Source of the DNA: Dioscorea cayenensis subsp. rotundata | Taxonomy: Eukaryota; Streptophyta; Magnoliopsida; Dioscoreales; Dioscoreaceae | DNA: 64,000 nt | Direction of reading: 5' to 3' | Assembly: GCF_009730915.1 (NCBI RefSeq) | Contig: NC_052487.1 | Span: 2,232,001 to 2,296,000 of the forward strand | Part shown: one piece after another, positions 47,101-58,500 of the stretch | How positions within the stretch are numbered: the stretch's first letter is position 1 | Layout of the letters: every line of letters begins with the position of its first letter | Position numbers and translations under genes: made by a program | Notes under the pieces: model-generated | The model's database searches: none | What the model was told of the DNA's origin: nothing | Seen by the model: only the letters and a program-made list of their open reading frames with translations

Positions 47101-50100
47101 TTGTGTCACTTCACTATCTTCCTACAGAGGTCCAGGTGGCTGATTTTTTCACCAAGATGCAGACACATGATCAGCATCTATTCATGTTATCCAAACTCCA
47201 GATGCACAATCTGCCTTGAGTTTGAGAGAGGGTGTTAGCTGTATGTATGTATGTATAAAGAGATATAATTGGGTTATACTTGTATCATTGTGTTGTATTG
47301 TTGGTTCTTATATGTAGACCTAAGATCATACATGTAAGTTTCTCAATCTAATGAGGATTTGATCCACTTGCTCTCTCCCTTTCTACCATATGGATTATCC
47401 AGTGTAAAGCTAGTAATCAGTCCATGTTTGATCCAAATCCAAAATTCAACATAAAAAATTTACGGAAAACAACTCAAAACTTGTGTCTTTTGTAATTAAC
47501 TTACCAAAACATGTATGTACGTATGTATATGTACAGAGGTATACTTAGGTTATACTTGTATCATTGTGTTGTATTGTTGGTTCGTATATGTAGACCTAAG
47601 ATCATACATGTGAGTTGCTCAATCTAACGAGGATTTGATCCACTTACTCTCTCCCTCTCTATCAGATGGATTATCCGGTGTAAAGCTAGTAATCAGTCCA
47701 TGATTGATCCAAATCCAAAATTCTGCATAAAAAATTTACGAAGAGCAACTCAAAACTTGTGTATTTTGTAAATAACTTACCAAAACATTGAAAGGAGTCG
47801 TTGATCTTAAGTTTTTTAATAACCACAAAATCATATAAACATTGGATTTGTTTCGAAAGTTCATGAAATCAACAAATATATCATAGAATACTCAACTTTC
47901 ATAACTAAAGTAAGGACCTTACTTTGTCGATGTTCATTGCAGTAAGCTCTTCACCAGAAATATCCTTACGCTTAACAATTTGGGGAATTTTTGTATAGTA
48001 GCATTTCTGTCTCTGTGAATCTTCTGGGGTAGTCCTGGAAAACTTGCTACTATTTAATTGCTCCATCAATTGTTTCTCCATAGCTGTTCTTGGAACATCT
48101 GGGATCAATCCAGATACACAAGCAATTGTAATATCTCCTCCAATAGGTTCTGTGATTAAATCAGGCATTAAGCGTAAATAGCAATATATACTTTCTAACT
48201 TTGAGTAATGAAAAATAACAAAGTATAATTGAAGAAAACAGATATAGCTAACGGTGTGATGATAATGCTGAATAATAAGGTGCAAAGGATTTACAAGAAA
48301 TACATTGTAAGTTAATACTCAATCAACCCCAAATATTTGGGACTAACGGCTTCTTGTTGTTGTACATGGTATAGTAAGGTAATAATCAATAAATTATCTT
48401 CAATGTTTGCTTGAAAAACACTTATTATTCCCACCATTTACAATGGTTGATACACGAGGTGTCCAAGGGATGGCCTTTATTGCCTAAATTTTAAGATTAA
48501 GATTAAATCTTGTTTGATGATCCCACCAGAGAACGAAAATTATAGCCAAGAAAAACATGTTTTCCTATGAGTTACAATAAACCATTTAAATCCACACCAT
48601 GATCAACCTATTCCAAAATTTCTGATCGTCCAAATGAGTAGGTTCAATATAAAGGTAAACCAATTAGAAAATAAATAACAGCATATTCCCTTAGTAACAT
48701 AATAATGTAGTGTGGCCATCGATCTCCAGCTGGCAACAAAATAACGGAAAATAACAATTAAATCATACTATCCAAGATAACAATCATTCAGAAATCAAAC
48801 ATGGAACACTTTCCCTTGTGAAGTTCTTCATTGCAGTTAGGGAATAAGCTAGAGTTTAAACCCTTCATTTCATTCATTTATCAGAAAAAAAATTACACGT
48901 AAATGTTGAGAGTGGAAACACATATAAACAAAAAAGATAGCATGATCTACTCAACATAAAACTTGCAACAGTCCAAGACATAAACTAATGCCACTAAATC
49001 ATATATGCTATAAAAACAAAGGTAACATGAAAGCATTACCAAGCCGTTCAATAGCAGTATTTGTGATGTAACAAGACAGCCGCTTCCACTCTACAAAGTG
49101 GTCCAAAGCATAAGGTCCAAGTTGGTTATCAAACTCCAAATGTTTCACTGCTTCAGAATACCTACACTCCTATATGTTGAGTTGAGTTCAGGACATAATC
49201 TGCTTAACAGCTCATTGCTTTAAGATGCCAACTGATGATATTAGGATATAAATGTGGAAGAAAAGGGGAACGAATCAACATATCTCACAGAAATAAAACT
49301 CATACTTTCATTTTTCTTATAGTAAATTCAGGTATAAACTACAGTTCTCTCACTAATATCTAAAATTTTCAGATGGTATGTACTAGTAGGGAAATAACCT
49401 CATCCTCTGAAATTTTCACCAAGTGCTCATCTTGGCAATGCCATCTACGAACAACTACCTGCATGAATGATGTTGTAGCCATCAATTTAATCCAGCACAT
49501 AAAAGAAGGTAGATAGAAATATCATAATCACAACTGAGAAGAATCAACAGGCCCCATATAGGGAAAAGGGAGTCCAAAAGATAAAAAAAATAAATAAAAT
49601 AAAAACAAAACAAAACATAAAAACCAGGTCGTACTTGGATCTCCAATTATTCTAAAATGCTTACTGAAAACACACAAGGAAAAATCAAAACATAATTTGT
49701 TCAGATCAATATCTATTTTTCTGGACCTGGCATTTCTGATTTTGGAAAACTTTTAACAGTTTTGACTGGAATAAGAATCTCCCTTTCACGTGTTTCGGCG
49801 AGAAAATGAAATTACACACATAGAAAACAAGTAGTAAAAATTAGATGTATAGGTTAGCTAATCTAAAAGTTTATTGAGAAATACAAAAAATGGATGGCTA
49901 ATTAATCTACTAAATCATGATAGAATGTTTGAAACAAAGTACCTCAGAGTAACTTGTAGTGATAAAGAAGCCAATTGTCGGAGAGAATTCATTTACTTCC
50001 CTATAGGTAACAAAGGGAACAAGAAAAATGAAATCCAAAACCAGTCAACCATTTATCAGGCAATAAAATAATTATTAGCATTTGAGTCTTTATAAAGGCA

Positions 50101-50859
50101 TAAAAGAATGGAAAGCATGTTTTTTTTTTAATTTAAAACCAAACAACAAAACTTTTAGTGTTTATGAGTGAAGGGGATTTACTTATTCGCTGAACTATGA
50201 TAGACAAAATGTGGACCAGGTGGGATCATCTTTATGCCTTTGAAATTTGGACCCACAGAGAACATCTTCCAGATGATCACATGTATAGCACAAAAACACA
50301 CACATCCATATAAATATAAAATACAAGAAATTGAATATAGTAAACAGGAAATAAATACTCAGAACAATCACATGAACATTGCAAATGATGACTTCATCTT
50401 TCAACAGCAATGTAAGTTTATAATTCAATTATGTAAACTAGTAAGTAAGAGAAACATCATTCAAGAATCCTACTAGGACTTCATATATAATGTCATTTGA
50501 AACCTAGAACAATCAACATCTTTCTGATAAAGTTCACAGCATCCATGCTCAACAATCAAAGCGTGACATTCAAGAACATTTGATACTTTCTAGTAAACAC
50601 ATCAAGAATCCAAATCAAGAACAAAGTCTTTGTGATACCAACAAGCAAGAAAATACATTTCAAAGATTTCTTTAGGGTTAGGGTTTTGAATGAGATATTG
50701 GAGAGATTCCGGAAAGGAAAGCAACAAGGGTGATTGGAGGAATACCTGGGTGTCGATGCCGAACAGGGTGAACTGGGGGACGTCGAGGAGGAGGAGAGTA
50801 GCCCCCTTCTTCACCAGCTCCAGCGCGGTCTCTTGATCCATCTGAATCCCCGACGCCAT
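40139..50859 (-). CDS. AAR2: AAR2 splicing factor (13 exons)
   Basis: U5 snRNP assembly factor that binds Prp8; plant AAR2 is also tied to microRNA processing (family knowledge). Exons, 5' to 3' on the - strand: 50859-50746, 50265-50183, 50000-49943, 49458-49399, 49169-49040, 48149-47923, 43127-43041, 42958-42887, 42440-42408, 41691-41551, 40910-40854, 40373-40284, 40198-40139. They join in phase to 403 residues. Family landmarks in order: ATLLLLDVPQFTLFGID, VGPNFKGIKMIPPGPHFVY, EFSPTIGFF, LGPYALDHFVEWKRLSCYIT, TAMEKQLMEQL, CYYTKIP, ELQFAFVVFMGQSLQA, FIEVIYWQLKHG, and the acidic end YAPVVVPPDEAM. Intron 6 is 4.8 kb and carries a copia fossil; the splice sites around it look sound. A CT run lies in the 5' leader at about 50863-50882. 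Confidence 0.93.
43848..47664 (+). mobile_element. Broken Ty1/copia element in AAR2 intron 6 (fossil)
   Basis: A Ty1/copia relic lying antisense to AAR2. Parts seen: a 160-base 5' LTR (43848-44007), a primer-binding site starting TGGTATCAGA right after it, gag-like sequence near 44596-45230, an inverted gag-like stretch at about 45370-46120, an RNase H-like stretch at about 46860-47219, a purine-rich tract, a 3' LTR (47233-47388) and a further LTR copy (47512-47664). GATGG at 43843-43847 and 47665-47669 may be the target duplication. Integrase and most of the reverse transcriptase are missing or unrecognisable and there are many breaks. The LTRs differ at roughly one base in ten by eye, so it is old. 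Confidence 0.8.
44270..46440. repeat. Large inverted duplication inside the copia fossil
   Basis: Sequence from about 44270 to 45330 recurs in inverse orientation at about 46440 to 45365, with a short centre. Paired landmarks: the GC-rich patch near 44290-44350 with that near 46370-46430, and the word pair AAAATCATTTG / CAAATGATTTT beside the centre. The arms have diverged, so the event is not recent. Confidence 0.75.
47389..47780. repeat. Tandem copy of LTR plus host flank
   Basis: The host sequence after the 3' LTR (GGATTATCCAGTGTAAAGC and on) recurs after the extra LTR at about 47668-47780. The unit, LTR plus about 115 bases of intron, is therefore repeated twice, as expected from unequal crossing-over. 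Confidence 0.75.
48325..48368 (+). repeat. Short RTE-like tail in AAR2 intron 5
   Basis: CCCAAATATTTGGGACTAA followed by CTTCTTGTTGTTGTAC. This is the same tail as in the SINA introns, in the opposite orientation, and only about 45 bases survive. Confidence 0.5.
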
Positions 50860-50898
50860 TCCTCTCTCTCTCTCTCTCTCTCAAGCTCAGAGAAGAGA

Positions 50899-51212
50899 GC
50901 ATTCTAGATGATGCTTATAAAAGGAAGCGGATCCGGGCGAGTTATTGTTTGGATCCGATGAAAGATGGATCCGCTATGATTGTTGGATACTTGGATCTCG
51001 AGTCTCTCAGCATTCTAGATGATGCTTATAAAAGGAAGCGGATCCGGACGGGTTATTGTTTAGATCCGATAAAAGATAGATCCGCTATGATTGTTGGATA
51101 CTTGGATCTCGAGTCTCTCAGCATTCTAGATGATGCTTATAAAAGGAAGCGGATCCGGGCGAGTTATTGTTTAGATCCGATGAAAGATGGATCCGCTATG
51201 ATTGTCGGATCC
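50899..51212 (+). repeat. 111-base tandem repeat, three units, open in one frame
   Basis: Units start with GCATTCTAGATGATGC at 50899, 51010 and 51121; the third is cut short near 51212. Each has TTATAAAAGG and two GGATCCG-type palindromes. Because 111 is a multiple of three, the + strand stays open through all units, each giving a 37-residue block like SILDDAYKRKRIR then DGSAMIVGYLDLESL, to a stop at 51216-51218. There is no clear ATG before it. It lies only 40 bases upstream of the AAR2 start, head to head. Confidence 0.8.
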
Positions 51213-51218
51213 TCTTGA

Positions 51219-53560
51219 GATTTTGATTAACCATTTGTGTTAGCCTTAAAAAAATAAAAAATAAATAAATAATAAAAAATAAAAAATAAGTAAGAGAGAT
51301 GATACGACCGAACCGGTTCTGTGGTGTAATTATGACATAACCAAGATGTGGTTAATCCTATTTGTTGGATTTTCCTAAATTAAATAATTTTTAAAAAAGA
51401 TTAGAAATTTTTAAGGTAAACTATGTCTTTGATAGTTACCATAAAACCGAGTCTATTTTATTATTTTTCAAATAGTAATTAACTTACATTCAATTTGTTT
51501 TATTTTTTTGAATTCTTTTAATTAATATGATTATTTAATTTAAAAAAATATGGAAAAACAAATATATGGCGATGAGATTTTGAGTTTTTTGTCCTTTTAT
51601 TGTATTTTCTAATTTTTTATTAATTAATGTGATTTATTCATTTAAAAATATTAAGAGGGAGTTGGGATTTTAGATAATTAATTGAGATTATATTTAAATT
51701 TTTTGTATTTTTTTGACACGAAACTTTTTGGTATTTTAATCAGCATTTTAAAATTTAAAAAAATTTATTACTCCCTCTATTCCTCTTTTATTTATAACAA
51801 ATTCATATTATTTTTTATCTGTCATTTTCTAACATCAAGAAGCATTAATTTTTTTTTTCAAAATTACCCTTAACACTTTATTCAATTAATTTTTTAGAAT
51901 TAGATATGAGAAATAAATGTAAAAATATTAATTAGAGGTAATTATGGAAAAATAATTAATTTTTTATAAAATTTTGTGAAGTAACTAAGCTTGTTGGTAT
52001 ATGAGATTTGATTAACCATAACAAATAAAAAAAATAGATGGAGTAATATTTTTAAATAAAATTATCTAATTATTTGTCTTGTGTTGTGCATGTGTTTGCA
52101 AGTGGCCACGGGGAATGTGCGTGCGTGTGGTGTTAGTTTTGGCACTAGCGGGTACACTTGTGCGGGTGTGCTGAGTGCACGTGAATGCGAAGAGAACATA
52201 AGAATTATTCTCAATTAATGCTCTTCAAATATCTTTAATTTATGCATACTATTTTCTTCATATATATTTTTTCAAAATTCTTATGTAATCCCTCTATTCA
52301 TGTGTTTATTATTATTATCATTATTATTTTTAAATCTATTTTATCAATATTAAATACAAATTATTATTATTATATATTTTTTTACAAAATATGACGAAGC
52401 CCTACATCACCAAGCCTGTATAAATGTAAAATTATTGTTTCAATATATCATGCCTTCATGTTTACATTAATTTATGTATAATAATCATTTCAAATAAAAT
52501 TTCTGAATATTTTATAATAAAAGCTTTTTTTTAAATCATGATTCAATTATTTTCTACTTATTTTGATCATTAATCACAAATGTATATATATATGGTTGTT
52601 TAAATTTTAATTATTTTATTAAAAAAAAATTATCTTTAATTTAGGTTGAGAATGAAATACAAACAAATTAAATTTAATTAATTAATTAAAAAAATCACAT
52701 CACTTGTGATTGTTTTCTCATCATGAACATCGGAATCCCACAGAAGCCCACTAAAAGAATTTAGTCAACTAGTGGCCACCAAGTCTAGGTTCTTGCTTAG
52801 TTGCTTGCAACCCCCTTGCTTTCATAGTTTCATTTTCATGGTAATGTGTCCTAGTAATACTTTTTTGAAGTTTACCAATGACCAAAGTTATATTTGTATC
52901 CGAGTCCATGCAGAATTTTTTGCCAAATAATAAAAGTTTAATTTATAAATAAAAAAATATTTTGATGAGTATATATAATAGTTGTATAGCTATAATTCTA
53001 ATACCCACATGTACACAGGCTCAATTCTCACTAACTCTGTTTAGATTTGTACACATCATTATTTTTTTTAATAGTGTTATTACTCAATTGCTCGGTCTAG
53101 ATTTATACACGTCATTGTTTTTTTAAAAGTGTAGTTGCTCATGTTGCTTGTGGAGAAAAAAAAAAACCCTTTTGAAGTTTTGCAAGCTAAAATATACATT
53201 ATATATATATAAAGCAATAAAGTCAATATTTTATTTTATTTTTTTAAATAAAAAGTCAATATTTTTAAAAAACACTATAAAAATATTTCATACACAGACA
53301 TCAATAATGTGAACATAAGAATAGATCATAGTCCATGCTAAGGACCGCATCAAAACATACATACTTTATGTATAAATTCAATGATTACAATAAATCACCA
53401 ACTTAAACAATACAAAATCATACACGTACGAATATTAAATATAAAATTTTTCCTAATAATAACAATTTCAAATAATAAATATGATTCAACAATTGAATAA
53501 ATTTTATATATAAATAAAATTATAAAATATATATATGTATATATATATATATAGGCGGAG
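51219..53560. other. AT-rich intergenic region
   Basis: No gene seen. Contains a Stowaway MITE at 51771-52043, a GC-richer patch at about 52090-52190 with TGTGCGTGCGTGTGG words, and a TA run near 53528-53553. Confidence 0.5.
51771..52043. mobile_element. Stowaway MITE, 273 bases
   Basis: CTCCCTCTATTCCTC on the left and AAATAGATGGAG on the right are inverted ends with TA on both sides (51769-51770, 52044-52045). Confidence 0.75.
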
Positions 53561-54479
53561 AAGATAACAACTGACTATCTATTGGAGCCAAATCTGGTAT
53601 ATTCTACTTTCTACCATCCATATCCGTCCCTCCATTTCTATCAATCTGAACTTGAGAAGACTTGTGAACAACACCCTTACTTATGTTATTTGTACAACTT
53701 ACTGTCTTACCTTTAACAATTTCCTTCCACTTTCCTTCAATAAGGCCTTCAACATGCAGATTTTCAGTATTACCAATTCTTATTTCTTTTTTAGTATGTT
53801 CATGTACTTCTTCTTGAATCTGTGTATTGGGTGGGTATCACATGGTTGTCCCCATCAACTTTATTCTTTATTTTCACTACAAGAAACTGTTGAATTAGAA
53901 ACAGTAATTTAGCAACGGACTGGTTCTGTTGCGGTTTAATAACTGATTAGCAACGGATTAGACCGTCCGTTACAATGTTACAAACAAAATTTAGGACTGT
54001 TTCAAAATTTAAAACGTAAATGCCATCGGTGGCTAATCCGTTTCTGTTTTAAAAACGGGTAAAATATTCGTTTGTAAATTACCAACGGAATTGGAGTCCG
54101 TTTATGAAATAGTAACGGATTAAACATCGGTTTCTAAACTTAGCAACCGATTCGAAGTCCGTTTGTAAAATAGTAACGGATTACATATCGGTTTCGAAAT
54201 ATTAGCAATGGGTTAAAATTCGGTTTATATATTACCAACGGATTTATAATCCGTTTGTAACTAGTAACGGATCGCATATCGGTTTGTAAAATCTAGTAAC
54301 GGATTAATATTCGGTTTGTAAATTACCAACGAATTGGTTATCTCGCTTTCTAAAAACCTAGTAACCGAGTTTGGTTCCGTTGGTTATCAAGTAGGTTTAA
54401 ATTTTTGATTATATTTTTAGTAAAAACATTTTTATGACTCAATTGAAGTGGTTATATTTATTTTTTTAATTGTAATCAT

Positions 54480-56150
54480 GAAAGAATAATGATTTTTTTA
54501 AATAATTTTTTTATGAATATATATTAACTCCTTTTAGATATGATTAATGTTACATATTATTAACTTTTTTTTATGAATATAATTTTTAGGATAAAAAGGA
54601 CAAAAATTATTTGGTAACTTTTTTAATTACTCAAGACCAATAATTTTCTTGAAAATATATATAACAATAACTTAAATATAAAAATAGCCATAATTAGTTT
54701 TTCAAACAAAATTAAAATATTTAGATTTTGTAAATACAGAATTTTTCTAAAAAAAACAATTACAAACGGACATTATAATCCATTAGTAAATTACCAACGG
54801 ACTTGTAATCCATTTGTAAAATAGTAACGGATTACACATCGGTTTTTAAATGGTAGCAACGGATTAAAATTCGGTTTGTAAATTACCAACGGAACCGTAT
54901 TCCGTTTGCAAAATAGTAACGGTTCATATATCGGTTTCTAAAATCTAGTAACGGATTACGATTCGGTTTGTAAATTATCAACGGACTGGGCATCCGTTTC
55001 TAAAACTTAGCAACGGAGTTTGTTTCCGTTGGTAAATTATAAATGGCCATGATTTTTAAATAATTTTTATGAATATATATTAACTCCTTTTAGATGTTAC
55101 ATATTATTAACTTTTTTTTTATGAATATAATTTTTAGGATAAAAAGGACAAAAATTATTTGGTAACTTTTTAAATTACTCAAGACCAATAATTTTCTTGA
55201 AAATATATATAACAATAACTTAAATATAAAAATAGCCATAATTAGTTTTTCAAACAAAATTAAAATATTTAGATTTTGTAAATACAGAATTTTTCTAAAA
55301 AAAATAATTACAAACGGACATTATAATCCATTAGTAAATTACCAACGGACTTGTAATCCATTTGTAAAATAGTAACGGATTACACATCGGTTTTTAAATG
55401 GTAGCAACGGATTAAAATTCGGTTTGTAAATTACCAACGGAACCGTATTCCGTTTGCAAAATAGTAACGGTTCATATATCGGTTTCTAAAATCTAGTAAC
55501 GGATTACGATTCGGTTTGTAAATTATCAACGGACTGGGCATCCGTTTCTAAAACTTAGCAACGGAGTTTGTTTCCGTTGGTAAATTATAAATGGCCATGA
55601 TTTTTTTAAATAATTTTTTTATGAATATATATTAACTCCTTTTTAGATGTTACATATTATTAACTTTTTTATGAATATAATTTTTTTAGGATAAAAAGGA
55701 CAAAAATTATTTGGTAACTTTTTAAATTACTCAAGACCAATAATTTTCTTGAAAATATATATAACAATAACTTAAATATAAAAATAGCCATAATTAGTTT
55801 TTCAAACAAAATTAAAATATTTAGATTTTGTAAATACAGAATTTTTCTAAATAAAACAATTACAAACGGACATTATAATCCATTAGTAAATTACCAACGG
55901 ACTTGTAATCCATTTGTAAAATAGTAACGGATTACACATCGGTTTTTAAATGGTAGCAACGGATTAAAATTCGGTTTGTAAATTACCAACGGATCCGTAT
56001 TCCGTTTGTAAACTAGTAACGGTTCATATATCGGTTTCTAAAATCTAGTAACGGATTACGATTCGGTTTGTAAATTACCAACGGATTGGGTATCCGTTTC
56101 TAAAACTTAGCAACGGAGTTTGGTTCCATTGGTAAATTAGAAATGGCCAT
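54480..56150. repeat. 550-base tandem triplication inside the CACTA element
   Basis: The word TTAGATTTTGTAAATACAG occurs at about 54720, 55270 and 55820, each set in the same 550-base unit of AT-rich filler plus subterminal AACGGA repeats. A diverged fourth start is seen near 56400. Units one and two are almost identical. Confidence 0.88.
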
Positions 56151-56784
56151 GAACTTCCATTTCTAAAGTTATATTTTATTAAATAAATTTTTGGTTTTAG
56201 ATGATTATAATAAATTTATCCATATGTATACTATTCGTTTATGAATATATTATGGAGATACGTATATATAAGATTGGGATTTAATAAATATTAGATAAAG
56301 TAGGTTTAAATTTTTATTTATATTTTTTTGTAAAACAATTTTTTTGACAAATTAATTGAAGTGGTTATTATTTTTTTGTTTAATTGTAATCATGAAAAGA
56401 ATAATAATTTTTTTAAATGATTTTTTTATGAATATATATTAACTCCTCCTAGATATGATTAATGTTACGGATTATTAACTTTTTTTATTAGTAAATTTTT
56501 TTAGGATAAAAAAATGACAAACATTATTTGGGACTTTTTGAATTACTCCAGACCAATAATTTCCTTAAAGATATATATGGCAATAACTTAAATATAAAAA
56601 TAGCCATAATAAGTTTTGATAATTACAAATTTTTTTAACTCTAATCAGGAAAGATTAATTTATATATTATTACTAATAAAGTTTAAGATAGATTTAATTG
56701 TTTGTTAATAAGTTTGCAATATATAAAATTATTATTAATATTATATATTTTTTGATTGAATGATTTTTAAAATGTAAAATATTA

Positions 56785-56786
56785 TA

Positions 56787-56855
<69 letters not shown>

Positions 56856-56875
56856 TGTAATAATAATAATAGTTT
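56785..56875. repeat. TAA microsatellite
   Basis: A run of about 25 AAT/TAA units near the right end of the CACTA element, with one interruption near 56856. Confidence 0.95.
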
Positions 56876-58129
56876 ATAATCCGTTGCTAATGCAAGTTAG
56901 CAACGGATTATAAACAGAAAATGCTGTTTGTAAAATGCAATTCTTTTGTAGTGTTTTCACACTATCTTTCCTGGTTGAGCAGCCTTGCAATCCTTCAATA
57001 TGTGTCCAAATTTCCTGCAATTCAAACAGACAGCAAACCTCCATTCATATATTACTTTTTGCTGAAAAACCATACTTTTTTCTTCAATCAACTCAATCAT
57101 TTTAGGGAAATCCCCATATGCATCCATTTCAAGAAGAATTATAGCAAAACCCAACTTCACCTTTGAGATAGTGCATTTATCACAATAAAAAGGTTTCCCA
57201 CAAACACTACCAATCTAGCTTAACATAATTACAGACCAAAATTCCCAAGGTAAACCTGGGAGTTGAATCCAAATAGGGAGAACACACACTGCACTTTCCA
57301 TACTCATCCTTGGTTGCCATTTTTGTAGGATAATGGGGTGGTTATCAAAAGTGTATGGTCCATTCCTCAAGGCTTGTTCACACCCCCTCAACATCATCAA
57401 ATTTAATGAAAAATAGATCTGCATTTACTTTAGAGACTGGGACTATTCCATAAGTCTTCCATCGAGCTTGTATGATAGCATTAAATCTTTCCAATCTTGG
57501 TTGCATGCCATAGACACAACCTACTAACGCATTCCTCCATTGATCTTCCTCCTGAACTACTTCGCTTGAATTTGTATGCTTTGCCATTTTCAGGTTCTAC
57601 ATTTGTTGTTCGATAGATTTTAACAAAAAGAAAAAAGCTTTTGTGTGATCGTTTTGCACCATTTGTATTCGCAAAGATTTCGAAGCTGCTGCGGGATTAA
57701 CTGCACATGTGAACTCGGTACACCGGAACTCTTTAACGTGCAAGCGGTGCGGCCACCCGCTGACTTCCAAAGCTATGGTGCAGAACACTTACATGAGGTA
57801 AAAAGGTGTATGAAAATTATATTTTAATTGTTGATGATTGTTTTTTTGTGTTATATTTACATGTTTTTTTTATATATAAATATTTCACAGGTTAAAAGAA
57901 GCTAGAAAATTGGGATTTAAATGATTCTAGGATCCAACACATATTTGGTATTCTTTCATGCAATTTCATTTAAATTCTAGTTTTTAGATTTAATTGTTGA
58001 TAGTAATGTCTTTGAATTTATGTTGATGCATTCATTCATTCATTTTAGCAGGAAGGTTAAATGTGCTTTAGCGCTGGCTTAGATGGTGGAGAGTACATAT
58101 ATGTTGTTCAGCTTGGTTTTGATATTGTT

Positions 58130-58500
58130 ATGCCAAACATAGCAATAGTATAGAGAAAAACAAAAGAAAAATAGTAGCACAGAAATTTACGTGATTCGGT
58201 CTATGTGACCTACGTCCATGGGCAGAGAGATAGAGGTTTCTTATTCTTCTCTTTAGAGAGAAAAAAACTCATATAGATGAGAAAAACCCCTATATATATA
58301 TCTGAATTAAAATAAAATATTATAACCCACAATGAATCAGTCAGTCAGTCTGTTCAATCTGTTGGTCAGGCCCAAGTCAAAAGCCCACCACAAATCTTCA
58401 TTGAATTCTCAAATTTAGGGTTAACTCTCTAAATTCGGGTCGAGTCATAATTCGGATAGAGTTACCATCACAATCGAATTTAAGGCATCTCAATAGATAT
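58130..58500. repeat. Possible dispersed repeat with ACGTGATTCGG and CTACGTCCATGG motif
   Basis: TTTACGTGATTCGGTC followed by GACCTACGTCCATGGGC resembles a sequence widespread in plant genomes, probably from a retroelement end. Family, ends and orientation were not resolved. Confidence 0.3.

Larger units (their letters stand above)
53875..56953. mobile_element. Non-autonomous CACTA (En/Spm) transposon, 3.1 kb
   Basis: Begins CACTACAAGAAAC and ends TTCTTTTGTAGTG, the CACTA terminal repeats, with a 3-base target duplication TTT on each side (53872-53874, 56954-56956). Both ends are packed with subterminal repeats built on AACGGA and its complement TCCGTT (about 53910-54400, repeatedly to 56110, and again at 56880-56915). 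No transposase or other coding frame is present, so it would depend on a related element. Confidence 0.88.
53560..57790 (-). mobile_element. LINE ORF1 relic, split by a CACTA element
   Basis: Reading the - strand, ORF1 starts with ATG at about 57587 (MAKHTNSS) and shows a plant L1-type DUF4283 region (ALRNGPYTFDNHPIILQKW, then WIQLPGLPWEFWS) and a CX2CX4HX4C zinc knuckle (CLNCRKFGHILKDC) near 57020. At least one frameshift falls near 57380-57424 and a stop near 57215. The frame is cut at 56953 by the CACTA element, and similar lysine-rich sequence resumes at 53871 and fades by 53560. About 200 bases before the ATG may be 5' UTR. No reverse transcriptase is present, which is odd because LINE copies usually lose the 5' part. 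Confidence 0.6.

Noticed and set aside
54000-56150. Regularly spaced AACGGA/TCCGTT words, which could suggest a CRISPR array or satellite
   Set aside because: The DNA is plant nuclear, the spacing and the words vary, and CACTA ends with a TTT duplication explain them as subterminal repeats.
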